Shown: positions 5,302-8,641 of the stretch, one piece after another | Position numbering within the stretch: position 1 is the first letter of the stretch | Layout: each line of letters begins with the position of its first letter | DNA from: an uncultured Oscillospiraceae bacterium | GTDB lineage: Bacteria; Bacillota; Clostridia; Oscillospirales; Ruminococcaceae | DNA: 8,641 nucleotides | Direction: 5' to 3' | Assembly (NCBI GenBank): GCA_900546885.1 | Contig: UREN01000078.1 | Location: 1 to 8,641 of the forward strand | Position numbers and translations under genes: made by a program | The notes under the pieces: model-generated | Told to the model about the DNA's origin: nothing | Seen by the model: only the letters and a program-made list of their open reading frames with translations | Database searches by the model: none

Positions 5302-7395
5302 TTACAGCAGGTGAACGGCCACAATCAGCCCCGCAAACACGATGGAAACCGTGCTTGTAAGCTTGATGAGAATGTTGATGGCGGGGCCGGAGGTATCTTT
5401 GAAGGGGTCGCCCACGGTGTCGCCCACCACGGCGGCCTTGTGCTGCTTCGAGCCCTTGCCGCCGTGCGCGCCGCTTTCAATATACTTTTTGGCGTTGTCC
5501 CACGCGCCGCCCGCGTTGGACATCATCACCGCCAGCACAAAGCCAGTGACGGTGTTGCCGGCCAGCAGGCCCGCCACGCCGTTCACACCCAGAATGAGGC
5601 CCACCACAACGGGCACAATGACGGCAATCAGCGCCGGGGCCACCATCAGCTTCTGGGCGCTGCGGGTGCACATATCCACGCACTTGGCGTAATCCGGCTC
5701 GGCCTTGCCCTCCAGCAGGCCGGTAATTTCACGGAACTGGCGGCGCACCTCTACCACAATGCTTTGCGCGGCCTTGCCCACGGCGTCCATGGTGAGGGCC
5801 GCAAACAGGAACGGCAGCATGCCGCCAATAAACAGGCCAATCAGCGTGGTGGGGTTGGTGATGGAAAGGTCCAGCGTAAAGTTCGGGTCCAGCGTCTGCA
5901 CCTTGTCGATATACGAGACAATCAGCGCCAGGGCCGTCAGCGCGGCCGAGCCAATGGCAAAGCCCTTGCCCGTGGCGGCCGTGGTGTTGCCCAAAGAATC
6001 CAGCGCGTCGGTGCGCTGGCGCACCTCGGCGGGCATATGCGTCATTTCGGCAATGCCGCCCGCGTTGTCGGCCACGGGGCCATAGGCGTCGGTGGCCAGC
6101 GTGATGCCCAGGGTGGAAAGCATGCCCACGGCAGACACGCCCACGCCGTACAGGCCCATGCTGAAGCTTTCGGCGCCGCCCGCAAAGAAATAGCTTACCA
6201 GCACGCTGACGCCCACAATGACAACGGGCGCCACGGTAGAAAGCATGCCCAGCGAAAGCCCGCTGATGATGACGGTGGCGCTGCCCGTCTCGCTGGAGGC
6301 GGCCAGGCGCTGCGTGGGCTTATAAGTATCGGAGGTATAATATTCGGTGATGGCGCCAATGGCAACGCCGGCCACAAGGCCGCTGAGCACCGCCACAAAC
6401 ACGCCCATGTTCTGCGGCAAAAGCAGGCGGATGGCCACAAAGGCACACACCACAAACAGCGCGGCGCTGATGTAGGTGCCCGTGCGCAGCGCGCGCAGCA
6501 GGTTTCGCTGCGAGGCGCCCTCTTTTGTTTTTACAAAGAAGGTGCCCACCACGCTGCACAAAACGCCCAGCGCCGCCAGCACCATGGGCACGCCCACGCC
6601 CTGCATGCCATAGCCCGCGGCCACGGCCAGCGCAATGGTGGAAACAATAGAGCCCACATAGCTTTCATACAAATCGGCGCCCATGCCGGCCACGTCGCCC
6701 ACGTTGTCGCCCACGTTGTCGGCAATGACGGCGGGGTTGCGCGGGTCATCCTCGGGAATGCCGGCCTCCACCTTGCCCACAAGGTCGGCCCCCACGTCGG
6801 CGGCCTTGGTGAAGATGCCGCCGCCCACGCGCGCAAACAGCGCCATGCTGGAGGCGCCCATGCCAAACGTAAGCATGTTGGACGAAATGGCGCTGGCCAG
6901 CTCGGCCGCGGGCACGGGGCTGATGACCGTGTAGAAGAATTTCAAAAAGAAATACCACACGGATAAATCCAGCAGGCCCAGGCCCACCACCGTGAAGCCC
7001 ATAACAGAACCGGCGCTGAAGGCAACGCGCAGGCCCTTGTTCAGGCTGTGCGAGGCGGCGTTGGCCGTGCGGCAGTTGGCCATGGTGGCCGTGCGCATGC
7101 CAATGAAGCCCGAAAGGCCGGAATAAAAGCCGCCCGTAACAAAGGCCACCGGCGTGAAAAAGCTAAGCAGCCCGGCGAACGCCATGCACAGCAGCACCGC
7201 AAACACCACGGCAAAGAACACACCCACGCCAAGGTACTGGCGCTTGAGGTATGCGCCGGCGCCATGGCTGACGGCGCGGGAGATGCGCTCCATCTCCGGC
7301 GTGCCAACGGGCTCTTTTTTCACCCGCATAAACATGGCAGCGGCAAAACACAGCCCCACAAGGCTGCCCAATGCCGCCAAAAACATTGCATCCAT
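5302..7395 (-). CDS. hppA: membrane-bound ion-translocating pyrophosphatase, K+-dependent type
   Basis: This 697-residue, many-helix membrane protein hydrolyses cytoplasmic pyrophosphate and pumps H+ and/or Na+ out. The pyrophosphate/Mg sites are clear: DVGADLVGK (200-208), EDDPRNPAVIADNVGDNVGD (215-234), ATDAYGPVADNAGG (434-447), SNAGGAWDNAKKYIE (626-640) and GDTVGDPFKDTSGPAIN (658-674). GNTTAATGKG (469-478) has Ala473 and Gly476, the pair found in K+-dependent enzymes; K+-independent ones carry Lys and Thr there. The Glu in ADLYESYVGS (Glu244) sits where Thermotoga Na+-PPase has it, not one turn later as in plant H+-PPases, so Na+ pumping is possible. The length is normal for bacteria. The start was set at ATG 7395, with AAAGGAG 11 nt upstream; an in-frame GTG at 7416 would place that site inside the coding region. 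It is its own transcription unit. Confidence 0.95.
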   Translation of the reverse strand: MDAMFLAALGSLVGLCFAAAMFMRVKKEPVGTPEMERISRAVSHGAGAYLKRQYLGVGVFFAVVFAVLLCMAFAGLLSFFTPVAFVTGGFYSGLSGFIGMRTATMANCRTANAASHSLNKGLRVAFSAGSVMGFTVVGLGLLDLSVWYFFLKFFYTVISPVPAAELASAISSNMLTFGMGASSMALFARVGGGIFTKAADVGADLVGKVEAGIPEDDPRNPAVIADNVGDNVGDVAGMGADLYESYVGSIVSTIALAVAAGYGMQGVGVPMVLAALGVLCSVVGTFFVKTKEGASQRNLLRALRTGTYISAALFVVCAFVAIRLLLPQNMGVFVAVLSGLVAGVAIGAITEYYTSDTYKPTQRLAASSETGSATVIISGLSLGMLSTVAPVVIVGVSVLVSYFFAGGAESFSMGLYGVGVSAVGMLSTLGITLATDAYGPVADNAGGIAEMTHMPAEVRQRTDALDSLGNTTAATGKGFAIGSAALTALALIVSYIDKVQTLDPNFTLDLSITNPTTLIGLFIGGMLPFLFAALTMDAVGKAAQSIVVEVRRQFREITGLLEGKAEPDYAKCVDMCTRSAQKLMVAPALIAVIVPVVVGLILGVNGVAGLLAGNTVTGFVLAVMMSNAGGAWDNAKKYIESGAHGGKGSKQHKAAVVGDTVGDPFKDTSGPAINILIKLTSTVSIVFAGLIVAVHLL

Positions 7396-7406
7396 CTCTC
7401 TTTTCT

Positions 7407-7413
7407 CTCCTTT
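7407..7413 (-). promoter_or_regulatory. ribosome binding site that fixes the hppA start
   Basis: AAAGGAG (complement of 7407-7413) lies 11 nt before ATG 7395. It falls inside the frame that an upstream GTG at 7416 would open, so the ATG is the better start. Confidence 0.7.
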
Positions 7414-7424
7414 CACTCACCCTG

Positions 7425-7441
7425 CGCGGCCGGCGGCCGCG
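7425..7441. repeat. GC palindrome at the 5' end of the hppA leader
   Basis: CGCGGCCG (7425-7432) and CGGCCGCG (7434-7441) are perfect inverted repeats around one base. With the predicted transcript start near 7447, this would be a hairpin at the very 5' end of the hppA mRNA, ending 11 nt before the ribosome binding site. Confidence 0.7.
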
Positions 7442-7453
7442 TTTTGTACCCCT

Positions 7454-7483
7454 ATTATGACACATCCGGCGTGGCTAATTCAA
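7454..7483 (-). promoter_or_regulatory. predicted hppA promoter
   Basis: On the minus strand TTGAAT (complement of 7478-7483) lies 18 nt upstream of CATAAT (complement of 7454-7459, 5/6 to consensus). The -10 has TG in the extended position (TGTCATAAT). The predicted start is near 7447, giving a leader of about 50 nt. Confidence 0.65.
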
Positions 7484-7494
7484 CAAAAAAATGA

Positions 7495-7513
7495 AGTAAT
7501 TGTGCAAATTACT
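7495..7513. promoter_or_regulatory. inverted repeat upstream of the hppA promoter
   Basis: AGTAATT (7495-7501) and AATTACT (7507-7513) form a perfect 7-bp dyad with a 5-nt centre (GTGCA). It starts 12 bp upstream of the -35, a usual place for an activator or other regulator site. The protein that might bind it is unknown. Confidence 0.4.
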
Positions 7514-7567
7514 ATAAATCGTGCTCAATTTGTCTCTTTTGCTTTTTTGAAACCGGTTTACAAAGGC

Positions 7568-7618
7568 AAAAAAAGCAGGCCCGCCGCCACGCCGTTTCTG
7601 GGGGCGCGGCGGCGGGCC
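7568..7618 (-). terminator. rho-independent terminator of the two-TM protein gene
   Basis: GGCCCGCCGCC (complement of 7608-7618) and GGCGGCGGGCC (complement of 7578-7588) form an 11-bp perfect stem on the minus strand. TGC and seven T (complement of 7568-7574) follow. It lies about 22 nt after the stop of the gene at 7640. Confidence 0.88.
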
Positions 7619-7639
7619 CGCACACGGGCGGCTGCCCAA

Positions 7640-8242
7640 TTATTGCGCAAAGGCGCCGGGGGCCTGCGCGGCCTGTGCCAGGCGCTTCAGCGAGGCCTCT
7701 ATCTCGTCAAAGGCCTCGTAATAGTGAAACACGCACAGCGGCACATCGGTGATGCCGATGGTATCGGCATACTGTTTGCCGTTTGCGGTGTAATAGCGGG
7801 CCACGGTGTGCCTGCCAAACACCAGCAGCCGTTCGCAGCTGCCATCGTACTCTACCCGGCAGATGTCCGCATACAGCATGCGGTACATCACGCGCTCGTA
7901 ATCTTTTTCTTCCGTATGCGGGCGCGGGCGGTATTCCAGCTCAAAGGCGTCCTGCGTGAAGCGGCACGCCTCCCAGGGGCGCGTCATCAGCAGCTCGCGC
8001 CCGGGGCCCAGCATGGCCGCCGCCCCCAAAGCCGCCACCAGGCAGAAGAAAAAAGAAACCGCCGCCATCAGCACCTCGGGCGAAAAGCCGCCCGCCCGGC
8101 GCACCAGGGCGGCGTCGGCCACCAGCATGCCGCACAGTGAAAGAACCAGCACGGCCACCCCCACCTTGTGCACCAGCATGCCGCGCCGCCTTTGGCGGCA
8201 CATCCGCTTGCCCACCTGCCTGTCTGCCACATATTCCCGCAT
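7640..8242 (-). CDS. two-TM membrane protein of unknown function, possibly YcxB-like
   Basis: This 200-residue protein has a basic N-terminus (GKRMCRQRRRG, 11-21), two hydrophobic segments (about 27-47 and 56-78) and a soluble C-terminal domain (90-190). That domain contains FTQDAFELEYRPR, YADICRVEYDG (124-134) and IGITDVPLCVFHYYEAFDEI (162-181). Two TM helices followed by a beta-rich domain with alternating 'the field is written as ... y.dI..v....' strands recall YcxB-like or bacterial PH-like membrane proteins, but I do not recognise a specific family. The start was set at ATG 8242, with AGGAA (complement of 8252-8256) at 9 nt. A GTG at 8251 would sit almost on that site. It has its own terminator, and a weak TATAAA (complement of 8335-8340) lies upstream. 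No function can be inferred from its neighbours. Confidence 0.8.
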   Translation of the reverse strand: MREYVADRQVGKRMCRQRRRGMLVHKVGVAVLVLSLCGMLVADAALVRRAGGFSPEVLMAAVSFFFCLVAALGAAAMLGPGRELLMTRPWEACRFTQDAFELEYRPRPHTEEKDYERVMYRMLYADICRVEYDGSCERLLVFGRHTVARYYTANGKQYADTIGITDVPLCVFHYYEAFDEIEASLKRLAQAAQAPGAFAQ

Positions 8243-8430
8243 CCATGCCACTTCCTTTCTGAAAACAAATGCGTTGCGGCCCGGGCGCGGCGGCCTGCCG
8301 CATGGCTGCGCTGTTGTTGCCGGAATCAGCCCGGTTTATAGCGGCAAGAAGCCGCATGCTTTTTTCTGCTTTTTCATCCCGTTCTCCACACGCGCGCCGG
8401 CCTGGCTGCCGCGCCGGCGCGCGCCCAAAA

Positions 8431-8455
8431 GGCGCGTTGACGCAAGAAAACATTG
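8431..8455. repeat. dispersed 25-bp repeat, copy 2
   Basis: Matches 5016-5040 at 22 of 25 positions, sharing the exact core ACGCAAGAAAACAT (8440-8453). It ends precisely where the left arm of the fold-back element begins. Confidence 0.7.
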
Positions 8456-8565
8456 CCTCTGAAACAGAAATTCGGGCGCATAGCATCGTCAAAGTGCCTT
8501 GACAACCAGAAAGGGTGCCTGCGGCACTTTTCCTTGCTCTGCAACCCTAATTTCTGCTTCAGAGG
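8456..8565. repeat. 110-bp fold-back (MITE- or REP-like) intergenic element
   Basis: The outer arms CCTCTGAAACAGAAATT (8456-8472) and AATTTCTGCTTCAGAGG (8549-8565) pair at 16 of 17 positions. The inner arms AAAGTGCC (8491-8498) and GGCACTTT (8523-8530) pair perfectly, and the middle parts share GCAnAGCA offset by one base. Both arms are 43 nt long. The 24-nt centre also offers a competing small hairpin (GTGCC 8515-8519, GGCAC 8523-8527). It encodes nothing evident and could form one long imperfect hairpin in RNA or single-stranded DNA. Confidence 0.8.
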
Positions 8566-8610
8566 TGCGAAGCAGTTTTGGCCCGGCAATTTTGGGTGAA
8601 TAGTAGCGTG

Positions 8611-8641
8611 AAAAAAGCCCGGTAATCCTGACGGATTACCG
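8611..8641 (-). terminator. terminator of a minus-strand gene beyond the right edge
   Basis: CGGTAATCC (8620-8628) and GGATTACCG (8633-8641) form a perfect 9-bp stem with a TGAC loop. On the minus strand it is followed by GGC and six T (complement of 8611-8616). If the plus strand continues with GGC and T, the stem is longer and bidirectional; the window ends at the stem. Confidence 0.7.

Larger units (their letters stand above)
8243..8641. other. right-end spacer with fold-back repeat, no gene supported
   Basis: This stretch of about 400 bp lies upstream of the two-TM protein gene. It holds a GC-rich leader (8260-8330), copy 2 of the 25-bp repeat (8431-8455), a 110-bp fold-back element (8456-8565) and a terminator at the right edge. 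Open frames here cross both arms of the fold-back and are not supported as genes. Confidence 0.65.

Noticed and set aside
3186..5360. 724-codon open frame on the plus strand opposite the PBP gene
   Set aside because: Its translation is rich in Ala, Arg, Gly and His with no domain. It is the antisense shadow of a GC-rich gene with clear PBP motifs on the other strand.
5044..6966. 640-codon open frame on the plus strand opposite hppA
   Set aside because: Low-complexity His/Gly/Ala translation antisense to an unmistakable pyrophosphatase.
7396..7416. GTG start for hppA at 7416
   Set aside because: It would place the AAAGGAG ribosome binding site inside the coding region and has no such site of its own.
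7504..7540. Plus-strand promoter with TATAAA near 7514
   Set aside because: No -35 at suitable distance and no plus-strand gene downstream.
8341..8365. Hairpin GCGGC-AAGAA-GCCGC followed by ATGC and six T on the plus strand
   Set aside because: It looks terminator-like, but the stem is only 5 bp, the T-run is 4 nt away and no plus-strand gene lies upstream.
8374..8589. 71-codon minus-strand open frame across the right-end spacer
   Set aside because: It runs through both arms of the fold-back and through the 25-bp repeat, so its sequence is dictated by the repeat. No ribosome binding site is seen before its start.

Overview
The window looks like chromosomal DNA from a GC-rich Clostridia, most likely Oscillospirales / Ruminococcaceae-type gut bacteria. 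Support for this is indirect: a Gram-positive style YtrA-type GntR/ABC operon with AGGAG ribosome binding sites and a near-consensus sigma-A promoter, a bacterial membrane pyrophosphatase, a class B PBP, and strongly GC-rich coding DNA with AT-rich promoters. No marker gene fixes the genus. There are no tRNA, rRNA or CRISPR signatures and no transposase.

Layout. Positions 1-201 hold a possible 3' end of an upstream gene and a strong promoter. Positions 202-2337 (+) form a tight four-gene operon: a YtrA-family GntR repressor, an ABC ATPase, an ABC-2 type permease and a small zinc-ribbon protein. The operon ends at a terminator at 2359-2397 that it shares with the convergent gene. Everything downstream is on the minus strand: a sugar O-acetyltransferase (2419-3039), a class B penicillin-binding protein (3252-4886), a membrane-bound ion-pumping pyrophosphatase (5302-7395) and a two-TM protein of unknown function (7640-8242). 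Each of these appears to be its own transcription unit, and several have recognisable promoters or terminators.

How the genes relate. The first four genes probably work together: a repressor controls its own promoter and an exporter or stress-type ABC transporter, an arrangement known from YtrA/PmtR-type loci. The minus-strand genes are cell-wall synthesis (PBP), energy and ion homeostasis (HppA), acetyl transfer and an unknown membrane protein, with no evident shared pathway. HppA carries residues typical of the K+-dependent class and a Glu placement resembling Na+-pumping enzymes.

The genes are ordinary; the less expected signals are intergenic. A 25-bp sequence is shared (22/25) by the hppA-PBP spacer (5016-5040) and the right-end spacer (8431-8455). 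In the second place it directly abuts a 110-bp fold-back element (8456-8565), beyond which similarity to the first locus appears to resume. This looks like a small dispersed repeat carrying a nested hairpin insertion. I see no convincing new multi-gene system.
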